Assembly: GCF_027595985.1 (NCBI RefSeq)
Contig: NC_073304.1
Span: 138,365,766-138,429,765 of the forward strand
DNA length: 64,000 nt
Direction of reading: 5' to 3'
Source: Sorex araneus
Lineage: Eukaryota > Chordata > Mammalia > Eulipotyphla > Soricidae
Below the pieces are notes generated by a model. The model was given only the letters and a program-made list of their open reading frames with translations. It had not been told where the DNA came from and searched no databases. A program made the translations under genes and the position numbers. Shown here one piece after another: positions 1 through 12,150 of this stretch (positions are counted from its first letter, which is position 1; each line of letters begins with the position of its first letter).

Positions 1-1279
1 CTAATTTATGAAATTAAAAATTAATTTTATGGAAATGAATTTAAACAGTTTCAGCCCAATGCACTTGGTGTAATTGAGTTTGGAGTGATATTGCAGTAAG
101 CCTTCCAGTATTGTTATTTAAAAGAAATGAGAGTCTTCTTGTTCTGATGCTGTGGGGAAACATCAGCAGACAAGGGCTCTGAGCTTGCACACAGTGGTTG
201 CTCTCACCTGGTGAAGATCCAAGCAGACGAAAGGGGTTTGCTGAAGGCAATCATTCATGACAGGGACCCCAAAAAAATAGGACCCCTCGGTGGAAGCCAA
301 TGGAGGCAGTTTGTTAGTGGGTGGAGCATTAAACATCTCACTATGGGAATCAGATGGGATGATATGAAAGCTGAATTAAAGTTCCTTCTTTTCAAAATCA
401 AAATAATACTTATTTTGTTATTCAATAAAAAACATAAAAAGAAATTTAAAATTTATTTAAAATACTTATTTGAACATTGGCTTTCATGGCAAGAGAAAAT
501 TCCCAGAACAGCGTCTTTGCCTCTTTCCAAATTGAGCACTACATCTGCTTTAATACTTTAAATAGTTCACATTAGTGACTACACCATCTATAGGTGCACA
601 TAGGTACTTGTGTGTGCATGCATAGCCATCTCTGTGACTCCTCTGAGATTATGACTTCAGGGAAGTAGCTGCCCAGAGTCCACAGGGCTATACTCTGAAA
701 TCCATCACACTGTCAGCCACAGGCCTCACTCCCTGTCACAGCTGCACTGACCAGTGACCTAGTAAGGCAGCTATACTGCAGCAAGACTGAGCCAGGGAGA
801 GACAGGGATTCTGACAGCCATCTTTAGATTCCCAATAGCCTTGCCCAACCTTCCTTAAACTAGGGGGACAGCCTAGCACACCTTTGCCGACAATTGTTCA
901 CTCAAATGGACTCAGATTTTATTAGAGAGTTTCTTGTGTTTTCTCTCCTAATAAAACCCTACAAATTTAATCTCATCTTGGCATTCACTTCCCAGAGGAT
1001 ATAAAGGGGTGAGTGGCAGATAGAGAGATGATAGGCAGACAGATAGGAAGACAGAGAGATAAAGATCAGACACCTACATATGTATAGAGGGATTTCTAGA
1101 ACCACACACTCAACAATGTTTAGGAAAGAGGATATCAGGGCCATGCCTGAGGGTTGATGCTCAGACTGGCAGTCCAGGCAAGATAGTTCACTGACTCACA
1201 AATGAATGGTGAATTATTTAGGCCTAGCAGTGCCAGGGGAGGTGGAAAACAAGCAGAAATCAGTGCTACACTTAATGGT

Positions 1280-1365
1280 GTAAAGGGGCCTTTCGGTGCC
1301 AGGAATCAAAATCAAGGCCTTGCACACACTAGGAATGTACTTTACCCTTCTCTCTATCTCCCTCA
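1280..1365 (-). mobile_element. Short SINE head fragment
   Basis: Reverse tRNA-like part: GTGCCAGGAATCAAAATCAAG then CACTAGGAATG. Very diverged. Confidence 0.4.
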
Positions 1366-1544
1366 TTCAATATGGCATTTCAAATTATAATTCATTACTC
1401 TTCAATGGACTCTACCTGTTTCCATATGTTTGCTATTTGGGCAATAAAATTTTATTGGTATGTTGGGGGATATCCAACAGTACTGGAGCCTGTCGGTACT
1501 TGGGTGCTGTGACCACAGACTTGCAATTTCAAAAACATTCATCT

Positions 1545-1715
1545 TGGGGCCAGAGCAGTTGTACAGAATTAGGGTGGTTACCATGTATGCTGCTGACCCA
1601 TGTTCAATCCTCAGCACCCATATGGTACCCTGAGCCCGCACCAGGGGCAATCCCTGAGGGCAAAATTGGAGTAAGTCCTGAGCACAGCCAGGTGTTGTCC
1701 CAAAACAAAAAACAA
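1545..1715 (+). mobile_element. A-tailed tRNA SINE (diverged)
   Basis: GGGGCCAGAGCAGTTGTAC head, GTTCAATCCTCAGCACCCATA, GAGCACAGCCAGGTGTTGTCC and an A-rich tail. Confidence 0.7.
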
Positions 1716-3102
1716 ACTATATGTGTGTCTGTGTTCATCTCATTTTTTTCAGTTATTTTTATATTTCCTTCTGAGGAAAATAATGTTTAAGCCATACCAG
1801 AATAACTATGTCTTATTGAAATACCTACAAAAAACTCACCAAATGAATGTCGTCACACCTACCACTACTTTTCCTACTCCTCTGATATGAATTGGTAGGT
1901 TGTCTTAGGAGTCTGGGAATATTATTATTCATATGTACATAAGCTGTTTCTGAGCATTTCCAGACCCTCCCAAGGAACTTATCAAATCATGCGAAGGAGG
2001 CATACTCCCCTTTCCAATAGAAGGGAAACCTGCGTAGAGTTTTTGGTTGAATGTGAATTTCTCTGGCAAATGAGCCCCAGCCTACTTTGTTCTTCATATC
2101 CAGAAAGTAGGAAACCGCTACCTCACAACTGCCTTCATTCCAGAGCAGCAGGCAAGGACAAACAGGCATCTTCATCTGTGGTCTCTTAATTCTTCTCTTC
2201 CTTCCATCATAAATGACCTAGGCCCTCTTGCTTTCCTCTCATCTCATATTGATTGCAAGTCATAAAGATCAATTCCAGATCATTTATGCCAGAGACAATG
2301 TGTTGGAAAGATATGAGGCATTCTCGGCCGTTGGTCTTCAGGGACCCCCAGCATTGAGCTGTGAAACTATGGCAAGGTTCTCTTACAGGAATATCAGTGA
2401 CTGAAACTCAGATAAATTGTTTCTCAGGTTCTTTCTGCCTTTGCATCACCTTTAGAAGATTCAATAACTTGAAAAGAGATACCCCTGAGACACTGCTGAA
2501 GCAGAAGCAGGCTGTAGCCTCTTTGCAGTATCCAGGATCCTCTCGTCTCACTCCCAGTTAACACAAAGTCCAGTGGGTTTGAGATTAGCCCATAATGGAT
2601 GGGGAGATTTGAGAAAAGGGGTGATTAGTAGTGTCCTGCAAATATACAGCACATGCCCTTTTATCCACTGGCATAATTTATCTGTATATGTTCAGAGACT
2701 CGTCACAGTCATTGGAAGAAAAATTAGTAATTAATCATTGCCCAAAGTAAAAGAAAGTTTACTGAGCATTTCAAAGTCTAGTTATTGCCAGGAGGAGACA
2801 CATAAATTTCTTTTTCATCCAAGCATTAGGGTTTGTCCAATTACCCAAAACTGAGCTATACCACCCATCCCATTTCTCACCAAAGGCACCTCACTTCTTT
2901 CTTAATATTTCCTAAAGATTTCCTGAGTTTTCAGACAGTCCTTTTAGGGTTTCCATGAGTATTTTGGTTTTGGCTGATTTTCAAATGAGATAACCTGTAT
3001 TAACAATAAATATAAAGATCTCCCACAAAAAAAACCTATGTGGTTTTTCACTCATTCTCTCTGAATCCACATAAGTTTCTTTCCCTTAGTAGAAGTGTTC
3101 CA

Positions 3103-3250
3103 TTGGAGAAATAATACAGTGGATAAGGTGTTTGTCTTGTATGCAGTCAACCTAGTTTCAATCCCAGGCATCCCATATGGTCCGCCGAGCACTACCAGGA
3201 GTAACTCCTGAGCATCACCAGGTATGGCCCAAAATACAAAACAAAACACA
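3103..3250 (+). mobile_element. A-tailed tRNA SINE
   Basis: GGAGAAATAATACAGTGGAT head, TTTCAATCCCAGGCATCCCA, GAGCACTACCAGGAGTAACT and a CAAAACAAAACA tail. It lies 330 bp upstream of exon 3. Confidence 0.78.
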
Positions 3251-3579
3251 AGAGTTCCATTGTTTTGTCTTATTTCACTTCCTGACCTCCCACGACCTCC
3301 ACTTCCACTTTATCTTGCTTAAAAACACATTTCTCCATCTAACTCTCATTTAAAAAAAAATTCAGTGAGAATTATCCCTGATGACTGTTCATTCGGCATA
3401 GACAGAAATGACTGTTTTTGGAAAAATAATTCAAAAGTCAGAGTGTAAATGAAACTAATGTGACTTCCACTGAGGAAAATAAATACTTTACACAGATTTG
3501 GAATTCATGGAAAATAATTCCAGTATCAAGACATGAAGGTAATATATATTCATGTAACGTATAATTATTGCTATTACAG

Positions 3580-3693
3580 GTAAAGATAGCCTTGCAACAG
3601 GAAGGATTCAACCGAAAAAAGAGAGGGTATAGAGACATCAATGAGATCGAAATCAACATGAACGATCCTCTTTTTACAAAGCAGTGGTATCTG
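3580..3693 (+). CDS. PCSK2: PCSK2 exon 3: propeptide end, RKKR activation site, start of mature enzyme
   Basis: PCSK2 (prohormone convertase 2) is a calcium-dependent S8/kexin serine protease of dense-core secretory granules. It cuts proinsulin, proglucagon, POMC and other prohormones at dibasic sites. This 114-bp exon encodes 38 residues, begins and ends in phase 0, and follows the acceptor TATTACAG at 3572-3579. The donor GTATGT is at 3694. The translation contains the primary autoactivation site RKKR followed by GYRDINEIEINMNDPLF, the conserved start of the mature protease, and ends in TKQWYL. From memory of the human protein there are a few conservative differences near the site (Ile for Met, Asn for Asp, Glu for Asp). 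The open frame runs into the intron to 3906, but that extension is not coding. Confidence 0.95.
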
Positions 3694-4294
3694 GTATGTG
3701 TCTTTGTGTTACTTCTATGTCTTTGTGTTGCTTCTCATTTTGAGATTTTATATGCAAAATATATTTCTATTTTCTCATTATTCTGTGGGACATTAGCCAG
3801 CATCCAACTCAATGAATCTCTCAGTTCCCTCTGTTATATATTGATTTTCTATCACCAGTCATGCATCTCACTCTCTTATATGCTTTCTTCTGGAACTGCT
3901 AAATAGTCATGATCTCCTAGGGCCAAAGTTACTACCAACTGCTGACTAGATTCTCCCATATTCTAAAAGATACATCAGTATATGAATAAATACTTGCAAA
4001 AACATGGGATAATCAAGTCAAAGGTATGGGAAGAGTAAGATGTGGGTCTCAATGGGTAGATTAATGGAAGGGTAAAAACTTGGACATAAAATGAGGTGAC
4101 TTCATAGAGAATTAGCAATAGAGCTTGGCAAATAAAGTAAAAAAATAAATATAGTGCTTCCCAAAATAATGGCAGGAAATTATTTCCATAGATTTAATTA
4201 ATATTCTATCTGGTAAAGTGAATAATTTATTTTCACCAACAGTTCTTCTTGATTCATTTGGATAGGTTTTTGTTGTTGCTGCTGTTGTTGGGTT

Positions 4295-4468
4295 TTATTT
4301 TTTGGCTTTTTGGTTCACACCTGGTGATGCACAGGTGTTACTCCTGGCTTTGCACTCTGGAATTACAACTGGCAGTGCTCAGGGGACCATATGTGATGCT
4401 GGAGATTGAACCTGGGTTGGCCGAATGCAAAGCAAATGCCCTACCCACTGTGCTATCGCTCCAGCCCT
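4295..4468 (-). mobile_element. A-tailed tRNA SINE
   Basis: Reverse copy: GGTTCACACCTGGTGATGCA, CAGTGCTCAGGGGACCATAT and ending in CACTGTGCTATCGCTCCAGC. Confidence 0.85.
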
Positions 4469-4784
4469 CATTAGTTTTTCCATTTAAATGGTCCCCAGTG
4501 ACTCCAAACCTATCCAAATCTGTCCAGTGCTTTACAATCTCTGAAGGGTTCATGGTGCCCAAGTTCCATCTCAACTTTATCCTGAACTCTATTTTCATGA
4601 ACACCACAGAAAGGGGAAAGGAGACATCACACACCAGCTCTTAAGACTGCTTCCTCGGTGTGAAAAATGGCTCATGAGTGTCATTACATTTCACTGGTTA
4701 AAGCCGATCATGTGGCCACGCTAACGGCTAAGGGAATGGAGGGGCATAATGTTTTTGGTTTTGTGTTTGTTTGTTTGGTTTTGC

Positions 4785-5092
4785 ATTTTTTTAATTGAAT
4801 CACTGTGAGATACAGTTACAAAGCTTTCACAATTGAGTTTCAGTCATACAATGATCAAACACCCATCAACACCCATCCCTCCACCAGTGTTCCTTTCCCT
4901 CTACCAATGTCCCCAGTATTCCTTCCACCACCCCATCCCACCCCACCCTCGGCCTCTATGGCAAGCATTTTCCTTGTTACTTTCTCTCTACTTTGGAGGA
5001 ACTGTGGTTTACAATACAGATAGTGAAAGGCCATCATGTTTGGTCCTTTGTCTGCATTCAGCTCACATCTCCCATCCTAAGAGATCTGGAGG
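4785..5092 (-). mobile_element. L1 3'-end fragment
   Basis: Poly-T-rich start, then the L1 3'-terminal sequence of this genome in reverse (TTGAATCACTGTGAGATACAG and CCACCAGTGTTCC), reaching the GGTTTACAATACAGATA block. Confidence 0.8.
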
Positions 5093-5342
5093 TGAGTAAT
5101 CTTAATCTGTGCCTGAGATGTGTCTTTTTTTACAAAGAGCACTAATTACATTTATCCAATGTTTTACCAATGCAAATAGATCACTATGAACTTCTGCCAG
5201 TACAAACTCTGACTTGACTATTTTTCTAACTTTTGCTAAATATTAAAATATTGCTCCCTACCCATTACTACACCATATTTTGTGGGGTTCAGACAGTAGG
5301 CAACAAATCATAGAGGGAAATTATACATATATATATTTATAC

Positions 5343-5627
5343 CTCTACAAGAGCCCAGCAAGCTACCAAGTGTATCTTGTCCACATGGCAGAGCCTGATA
5401 AGCTACCCATGGCGTATTCAATATGCCAAAAACACTAACAATAACAGGTCTCATTCCCCTGACCTTGAAAGATCCTCTAATATGGCAGTGTCAGGAAAGA
5501 TGAGTAAGGAAGGGCTGCTAAAATCTCAGGGCTGGGACGAATAGAGATGTTACTGGTGCCTGCTCAAGTAAATTGATGAACAACAGGATAACAGTGATAC
5601 AATGATACAGTGATTAAAATATTTCAA
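5343..5627 (+). mobile_element. RTE-tailed SINE, long-body form, lacking its head
   Basis: Begins inside the body (GAGCCCAGCAAGCTACC), carries the extra block CCCCTGACCTTGAAAGATCC, and ends in GATGTTACTGGTGCCTGCTC plus a GATGAACAACAGGAT-type tail like the RTE LINE at 44375-46637. Confidence 0.8.
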
Positions 5628-5694
5628 TTATATTGTTATTTATAGTTAAGTTTTAAGTGTACAGTTCACTGCAGAACTAAGTGCAGTAGCTAGG

Positions 5695-5905
5695 ATAACA
5701 AATCAACCTTGGTGTCCAACAACAGTTGCGTGGATTATGAAAATATGGTATATATGCACAATGGAATACTATGTAGCTGCAAAGAATGATAAAATCATGC
5801 AATTTGCTACAATTTGGATAAAACTGGAGGAAACAGAATAAGGACAAATGTCAAGTAATCTCATTTATCTGTAATATAAAAAATAACAAGAAGGTGAGAT
5901 GCATG
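5695..5905 (+). mobile_element. Old L1 ORF2 3' fragment
   Basis: Contains the diagnostic L1 block GGTATATATGCACAATGGAATACTATG and the AATTTGCTACAATTTGGATAAA equivalent on the + strand. It lies just right of the SINE at 5343-5627. Confidence 0.7.
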
Positions 5906-6395
5906 ACTTCACTGTTTTTAAAGAAGACATCTTTGGGAAAACCTACACAGAATGAACATATGTGACAAAGAATAGTGATTTCTCCTGGTAAAGAGAAAAC
6001 ATATTCAAATAAGTATAATTCAAAACAGTATATGACATTTAAATTTGAGGTATAAAGAGCTACAAAAGCAAGCATTTTATCCTATATTGAGGAAAATGTC
6101 TTACAATGACAACTCTACAAAGCTTAAATATAGCAAGCCAGTCATAGTGTGAGGGGGTTGAAATTGTTTGCATATTGACATAAAACAGAAAATATCAATT
6201 GTGTGCATCAAGAAATGGAAGAGGAAGGCTAATAATAGATGTGGGTGGGTAAAACACTCAAAATTACTGTTTCGTGCAGATGTTGTCTCTGTACTAGCCC
6301 TAGAATCTTATGGTTACAAAGAATAAAGGAAAACTTTACTCAGTGTTCTACTACACCAAACTAATGAAATTCCGCTTTGGAATTGCTGTGACCAG

Positions 6396-6504
6396 ATCAA
6401 CACAGGACAAGCTGATGGTACACCTGGCCTGGACTTGAATGTGGCAGAAGCCTGGGAGCTGGGCTACACGGGAAAAGGCGTTACCATTGGAATTATGGAT
6501 GATG
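6396..6504 (+). CDS. PCSK2: PCSK2 exon 4: start of catalytic domain with active-site Asp
   Basis: This 109-bp exon starts in phase 0 after the acceptor ACCAG (AG at 6394-6395) and ends one base into a Gly codon before the donor GTGAGT at 6505. Its 36 complete codons read from INTGQADGTPGLDLNVAEAW to GVTIGIMDD. The IMDDG motif, completed by the next exon, is the Asp element of the subtilisin/kexin catalytic triad. Its first Asp corresponds to human Asp167. The exon continues directly from the TKQWYL end of the previous exon without loss of frame. It is too short to stand out as an ORF, so the call rests on family recognition and the splice sites. The upstream pyrimidine tract is weak. Confidence 0.95.
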
Positions 6505-8042
6505 GTGAGTATCTTAAAGCTTTACATAACTTGGGAATAAGTGTGCCATTGCATGCCTTCAGAATAAAAATATTCCATTGTTAGCAGATGTTGATCAGAA
6601 AAGGAATAACTCTCTGCTTTGACAAAATCTTCACCTTCCTCCCAGATCAGTGCCCCCAACCTTATCATTTCTTTGAATTCATCATTTTTTAAAGAAGTTT
6701 TAAAATGAACAAATGAAACTTTCCCATCTCTCAACAGTAATGTCTTATTGAATCATTGTTTATGCCTTACTTTACATCATATGCCAAACCTCTTTCTGTT
6801 TGCTGTCCATCTCTCTACATCATACTGTCCAATGGCATATCCACAAGCCACATGTGGACATTAACATTAAAATTCCATTTAAAACTAAATACAGTTCAAA
6901 TTCAATTTCTTAATTATACTATCTTCATGTTTTTTTTACATTCTCAATAAACGTAAGAGGCTATCAGCTACAGAGAATAAATTTTATTTTTATTATCACA
7001 GTAAGGTCTATTAGACAGTATGACTCTCCATTTATAAAAATAGCTTTTGGTTGCAGAACTGGAGTTTAGAGAAATTTTGACATCATTGGTCCTTTTAGAA
7101 CAAACCCTTATAAAGCAGGATTTGATAACATTTTCTTTGTCATGCCCCCCCACTCCCCATATATTATTCTACCTTCTATATTGTGCTGTATAGCATAGCT
7201 GTATTTTCTATAGTTTGCAATATGAAAACTGGTGGGTTTTTCTAACAACAAATGAACTTGGCTCTAACAAGATTCTGGCAACTGTCCTGTAGCATCACAT
7301 TGGGGATGTTCCACTGCCTTCATCAGCCATCTGGGTCCTCCAGTAAAAGCTCCACCGGGCAGGACAGGGCCAATTCTATACAAAGCCTGTATGGAGATGA
7401 AACAATGGAGACTTTCCTTTTTGAGTGTCCTTTAGGAACACTATGTTCTCAAAGCAAGCCTTTGAAGCAGAATTGCTGGGGAAGAAAAGAGGGCTGGCAG
7501 GCTTAAAATCAATGCTGTTTTTGTGTGGGCTTATTAAATATCAACATAAAAACAATGCTCCAGTGTTCTCTGATGTGTAAGACATTTTGAAGTGTATGTG
7601 AAAGCTTTGACAATATGGCCAAGAGCTTTCATGAACAAAAAGAAGCCCTGCCCTGGAGTGTATATATGCCCCCATGGTGGGAACTTATAATTATTTCTTC
7701 CTTCCTAAGGCTTTGATTTTTGAAGCCAAAGTATTGAGGCCAGTTCACTTAGGAGAAAGAGACATCTAGGGTTGGAATAAATCTGCCTAGAATATATTGT
7801 CATATCTGTTTTCTCTCGGGGGATTATGTGAGGAACAGTAAAATTTGTGTCACTATGGGACCATAGCCAGACACATTACTGTTGGAGAAAAAAAAACCTG
7901 AGTTCTTGTATGCCATTTCAGGATTCTTTAACTGCACCCCTTTTATTTAATCTTCTCTTCTGAAGACAGCAAAAGAGAGGATGACACCTGACTAATAGTT
8001 TCACAGTTTCTGGCTGGGAATTCAGATACTTTTGAAAGTCCT

Positions 8043-8200
8043 TGGAGCTGGAGTGATAGATAGTACAGTGGGTAAGGTCATTACCTTGCATGCAGCCAAC
8101 AGGACGTTGATCCCTGGTAGCTCACATGGTTCCCTGAGCCCACCAGTAGTGATCCCTGAATGCAGAGACAGGAATAAACCCTGATCACTGCTGAGTAGTA
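8043..8200 (+). mobile_element. A-tailed tRNA SINE, tail replaced by microsatellites
   Basis: GGAGCTGGAGTGATAGATAG head and GCATGCAGCCAACAGG. Its 3' end runs straight into the CA, GA and GGGA runs at 8202-8319, probably grown from the tail. Confidence 0.75.
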
Positions 8201-8201
8201 T

Positions 8202-8319
8202 ACACACACACACACACACACACACACATGCATACAGAGAGAGAGAGAGAAAGAGGAAGGGAGGGAGGGAGGGAGGGAGGGAGGGAGGGAGGGAGGGAGG
8301 GAGGGAGGGAGGGAGGGAG
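8202..8319. repeat. Compound microsatellite CA, GA, GGGA
   Basis: CA run to 8228, GA run about 8235-8251, then GGGA repeats about 8257-8319. Confidence 0.95.
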
Positions 8320-8599
8320 AGAGAGTGTAGTCTCAGCAGAAATATTCTTACTGGATGTTGTTTCTTTGCTTATGTAGTGTGACCTTTGGGACCCCAGAAA
8401 AAAACTCTCTGCCTCACCTTCATATACATACACCATTTATTTCCAAACTTCTTGATTTTAGGGGACATCTACAGCTGCATAACAGACCATCTTTAAATTG
8501 AGTCACTTTAAGCCACCACCATGTTATCTCTCTGTGGGTTGACCAGTTCCACTGGACAGTGTTGTGAGTCTCCTTCTCAGTCTCTCTCCTGTGGTTAGG

Positions 8600-8735
8600 A
8601 TCATATGTTGCTCAGAGCTTATTCCTGGCTCTGCATTCAGGGATCACTCAGGGAAGCATATGGGCTGCCAGAGATTGAACCCTGTTGGCCACATACAAGG
8701 CAAGTGCCTTAACCATTGTATTATCTTCCTAGCTT
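8600..8735 (-). mobile_element. A-tailed tRNA SINE, reverse, partial
   Basis: GCTCAGAGCTTATTCCTGGC, GAGATTGAACCCTGTTGGCC and CTTAACCATTGTATTATC. Confidence 0.72.
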
Positions 8736-8784
8736 ACACATGTAGCTTTGATTGTGGAGGATGAGGGACTCTGAGGTGTTAGAT

Positions 8785-8938
8785 CACACCTTTCTGTTCT
8801 CAGGGTTTACTCCTGGATTTGTGTTGAAGGATTGTTCCTGAAAGTGTTTCAGAGACCATATGCAGTGCCTGGAATCTAGCAGACTTTGGTTGTGTGCAAG
8901 GTGATTGACTTAACCTCTGTACTATCTCTCCAGCCCCC
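8785..8938 (-). mobile_element. A-tailed tRNA SINE, reverse, diverged
   Basis: CTCAGGGTTTACTCCTGGAT, GACCATATGCAGTGCCTGGA and CTGTACTATCTCTCCAGCCC. Confidence 0.72.
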
Positions 8939-9904
8939 TAGTGTTTCTTTTTTCATACCCAGGATTCTGAAAAAAAAGTTTTTTGTGATGTGAAGGGTTT
9001 GTACACTTTTGTGCTTGCTGTAGGACCACACTTGGCTTCAGTGTTTGTCCATTTGGTTGTGCTACTTGCATAAGCCTGCTTTTCCTAGGCTGGGGACCCC
9101 AGGAATCTCATTAATATCTCTGCGGATGACACTTGATGATGTGGGGTCGTCAGGTGGTGCTGGGGCTTTGTCCTCTGTCCTTTCTCTCCAGTTTCTTTCC
9201 TGTCATTGGGGCGGAAAGCAGCAGAGACATGTGTCAATTGAGTTAGGCTTGCCTGATGCACTAAAAGAGCACAGCTTCCCTCCCCACGGTGTGCTCCCCG
9301 GCCTCTCTCTCTTCCCCACCCAGAGAAACAAGAAGCATGCTTCCAGCCCTCTTAAAGGCTGGACTGCATGGAACAGCGTCACTCTGCCACTTCTGTCATA
9401 TAAACAATCACAGAGGAGGTTCAGATTCTCGAGGTAGGATAATAGATTCTTCCTCCTGGTGTGGAATGAGACAAAGAACTTGCAGCTATCTTTCATTTGC
9501 CAGATGCCTATGCACTAACAGAAGAAAAGAATGAGTCCCAAGACATTCTTCAAACCCACTGCTGAACAGCAAGATGATTTGGGACAAGAGTAGCCTCCCA
9601 CACAACAACAAAAACAGATGCTCAGCCTCCTCTCCCATGTAACTGAGCATCCTGTCCCAATACCTAGGAATGGGGAGTAGTGGTGGGCACACTTAACCCT
9701 ACCCACAGCCAAAATGACCAGTTCAAAAATTGCTTATGTAAGCGGGGGTGGGGGAATTCAAAAAATTTTTGAAATGTGCAGCCCAATGCAAGTTCTTTTT
9801 GGTAGGACAAAGCTATCACTATAGCTCAGACTTACCGTGCATGCAATGAAGGTGCCAGTAATAAGGGAATTAAAGCATCCTTTTGGCCTTTCAATATTGT
9901 TAGT

Positions 9905-10055
9905 CCAATAGAGTTATTAATTGCACGGTGTCAAGCATACCTACAATTCTCACCTCATCTGGTGAGAAAAAAGCAAGCACAGGAAGGCCAAGCAGCTTGC
10001 TTGAAGTCACACAGTCAGAGGGGGTAACTGGGATATCAGCTTGGGTCAGAATATG
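9905..10055 (-). mobile_element. MIR-like ancient SINE
   Basis: TTGCTTGAAGTCACACAGTC preceded by AGCACAGGAAGGCCAAGCAG matches the MIR core pattern in reverse. Confidence 0.6.
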
Positions 10056-10077
10056 GCAGATGTTTTAGGGGGTTGGT

Positions 10078-10158
10078 TTCTTGCATCCCATATGGCACCT
10101 CAAAGTGATCCCTGAGTAAAGAGCCAGAATCACCTGGTGTGGCCCAAAAACAAAATAA
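10078..10158 (+). mobile_element. A-tailed tRNA SINE, 3' part only
   Basis: GCATCCCATATGGCACCTCA, then CACCTGGTGTGGCCCAAAAA. The tRNA head is missing. Confidence 0.6.
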
Positions 10159-10339
10159 GCAAATAACATTTAAAAAATTAAAAGCATATGTCTCTGTAGA
10201 CTTGAATAAAAACTTCAATTTTTCCTTCAAGTTCCACAAGACCTTTCCTTCAATTTTTCCTTCAAGACCTCTCCAAGGTATGCATGTCTGATGGGACCCA
10301 GCAATGCTCAGAGACCATAATTTAACAACCATTGGGTAA

Positions 10340-10860
10340 CAAGATGGGCCCATGTCCAGAAGAAATCACAGGACTCCCTCTGGGGGATTTGAGGTCTCAG
10401 GCTTTCTGGAAAGCCACTTTCTGGAGAGACAAGCATCAGCTCCCAACCGGGACACCTCTCAGAAAACCATTTTCTCCTGCCTAATGGCTTTTCTCGCCGA
10501 GCTGTGCCCGTCTTATTATTTCCAAGCCAGAGAATGCGCTCCTAATCCTTGGCTGTCCGTGCCCTGTTAAATAATAATCACTTTTCCTTCCCATCGCCAG
10601 TTTCATTTCACAAGAAATGCCAGTGGATGCTTTAGAAATGTCAGGATTTCCACAAATCTCTCTTAGATCACCGCTCTGATGAGCCATCCATCTTACAGTC
10701 ACTAAGCCCCCTTAGAGGTGTCATTTATGTCAGAAATGTTATCCCGGGGCCACAAGCTCTAATTGGTTTCTCTTCTCTCCTGAATCTCATTTGTGGCAGC
10801 TGTCTTTTCCCTCCCGGAGGGCAGCTGCCTTCTCAAAGGAATGAAAATGCAAAGCAGGGC
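10340..10860. promoter_or_regulatory. Possible conserved non-coding block before exon 5
   Basis: A repeat-free stretch with balanced base composition. It includes CTCTAATTGG (homeodomain-like), two CAGCTG E-boxes (near 10798 and 10832) and TTATTTCCAAGCC. No coding signal is seen. The regulatory role is a guess from composition and position. Confidence 0.25.
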
Positions 10861-10994
10861 TTCAGGTATAGGCACTCATCTCCTTTCCAAGTGTACGGGG
10901 GTAGCCTCATAAGGAAGACACGTCTTTGGCAGCTCAGCTGACCACTGCTTATTTCCTGAGGCAAGGAGTAACCCATGCTATTGTCTTTTTACAG

Positions 10995-11032
10995 GCATTG
11001 ATTATCTCCACCCAGACCTGGCCTCCAATTAT
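10995..11032 (+). CDS. PCSK2: PCSK2 exon 5: 38-bp micro-exon after the catalytic Asp
   Basis: This 38-bp exon supplies the last two bases of the Gly codon of MDDG and then 12 codons reading IDYLHPDLASNY. It ends in phase 0 at the donor GTAAGT (11033-11038). The acceptor is strong: TTGTCTTTTTACAG at 10981-10994. The HPDL segment follows the active-site Asp in kexin-like proteases. The next expected stretch, leading to the catalytic His, was not found to the right edge. The short length means it can only be called from the family sequence and from phase agreement with the previous exon. Confidence 0.94.
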
Positions 11033-11132
11033 GTAAGTACAAACCCAACCTCTATGGGGAAATGCAGATTAAATATTCTTGCACTCCTCATTATGTGAAT
11101 CATATGTACTCACACACGTGCATGAAGGTACC

Positions 11133-11135
<3 letters not shown>

Positions 11136-11165
<30 letters not shown>
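11136..11165. repeat. CA microsatellite
   Basis: About 15 CA units, 103 bp after the exon 5 donor. Confidence 0.95.
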
Positions 11166-11169
<4 letters not shown>

Positions 11170-11639
11170 CCCTTCCATCTTATTAGAGCGTCATCTCTGG
11201 CTAAAGCAAAGGGACAAGGTATGAGACCTGGGCTGGGCAAAGGTCAGTGACAAAGGAACAAGTTACAGTCTGAAAAGACAGTGCCAAGAAATGGGCACAG
11301 GGAGAGGCAAAAAAGAGACTTGGCAAGGTTTCAAATCAGCTCTGGCCAAAACAATCAGTTTGAAGAGTAGAAAGGAAACATTTGTGTTCTTGTTGGATCA
11401 ACCTGAGGGCAAAAGGCCAAAATGTGTAGCAATTCGAATTTCAATAGTAGCTTTATGAATGCAAGAACCTTGCCTTTTAAAAATTATTTTGTACTTATTA
11501 CTCTTCACTGACTTTCCCCTGCAATAATACCAAGAGCATTGAGTATCCCTTGATAAATTAGAAATATTAACAAAATCATGATAGTTCCTGCTTGACTAGA
11601 AACACATGTGTTAACTTTTGCCCCAATTAGTGACTCTAT

Positions 11640-11812
11640 TAGGGCAATAGTACAGAGGGTAAGACACTTGTCTTGCATATGGCCAACCCAGGTTCAATCC
11701 CCTGAATCCCATATGGCCCCCTGAGCACTGCCAAGAGTAATTCCTGAGTGCAGAGCCAAGAATGACCCTTGAGCAAAACTGGATGTGGCCCTAAAACAAA
11801 CAAACAAACAGC
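11640..11812 (+). mobile_element. A-tailed tRNA SINE
   Basis: GGGCAATAGTACAGAGGGTA head, GGTTCAATCCCCTGAATCCC, CACTGCCAAGAGTAATTCCT and a CAAACAAACAAAC tail. Confidence 0.8.
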
Positions 11813-11978
11813 AGTTAGCAATACTGTTTCTGTTAAAGCTTAAAATTTGACAGGAGAGTATTAGCCTAATGGAGTAAGTACTTCGCTACTTTTAGGAGGC
11901 CCAGTTTTGTTCCATGGAGCAGTACCCCCTCATAACACTGCCACAAAATACAAAAGAACAAATTGGGCAAACCTTTTA

Positions 11979-12150
11979 GGGGCTGGAGAGATAGCACAGC
12001 GGATAGGGTGTTTGCCTTGCATGCAGCCAAACTGGGTTCGATTCCCAGCATCCCATATGGTCCCCCAAGCACCACTGGGAGTAATTCCTGAGTGCAGAGC
12101 CAGGAATAACCCCTGTGCATCGCCAGGTGTGACCCAAAACAAAAAACCCT
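11979..12150 (+). mobile_element. A-tailed tRNA SINE, well preserved
   Basis: GGGGCTGGAGAGATAGCACA head with A-box-like TAGCACAGCGG, B-box GGTTCGATTCC and GACCCAAAACAAAAAA tail. Near-repeats of ACCTTTTAGG and ACCCTTTTAAA flank it. Confidence 0.9.

Noticed and set aside
3694..3906. Extension of the PCSK2 exon 3 frame into the intron
   Set aside because: A strong donor at 3694 and the perfect join to 6396 show that the exon ends at 3693.
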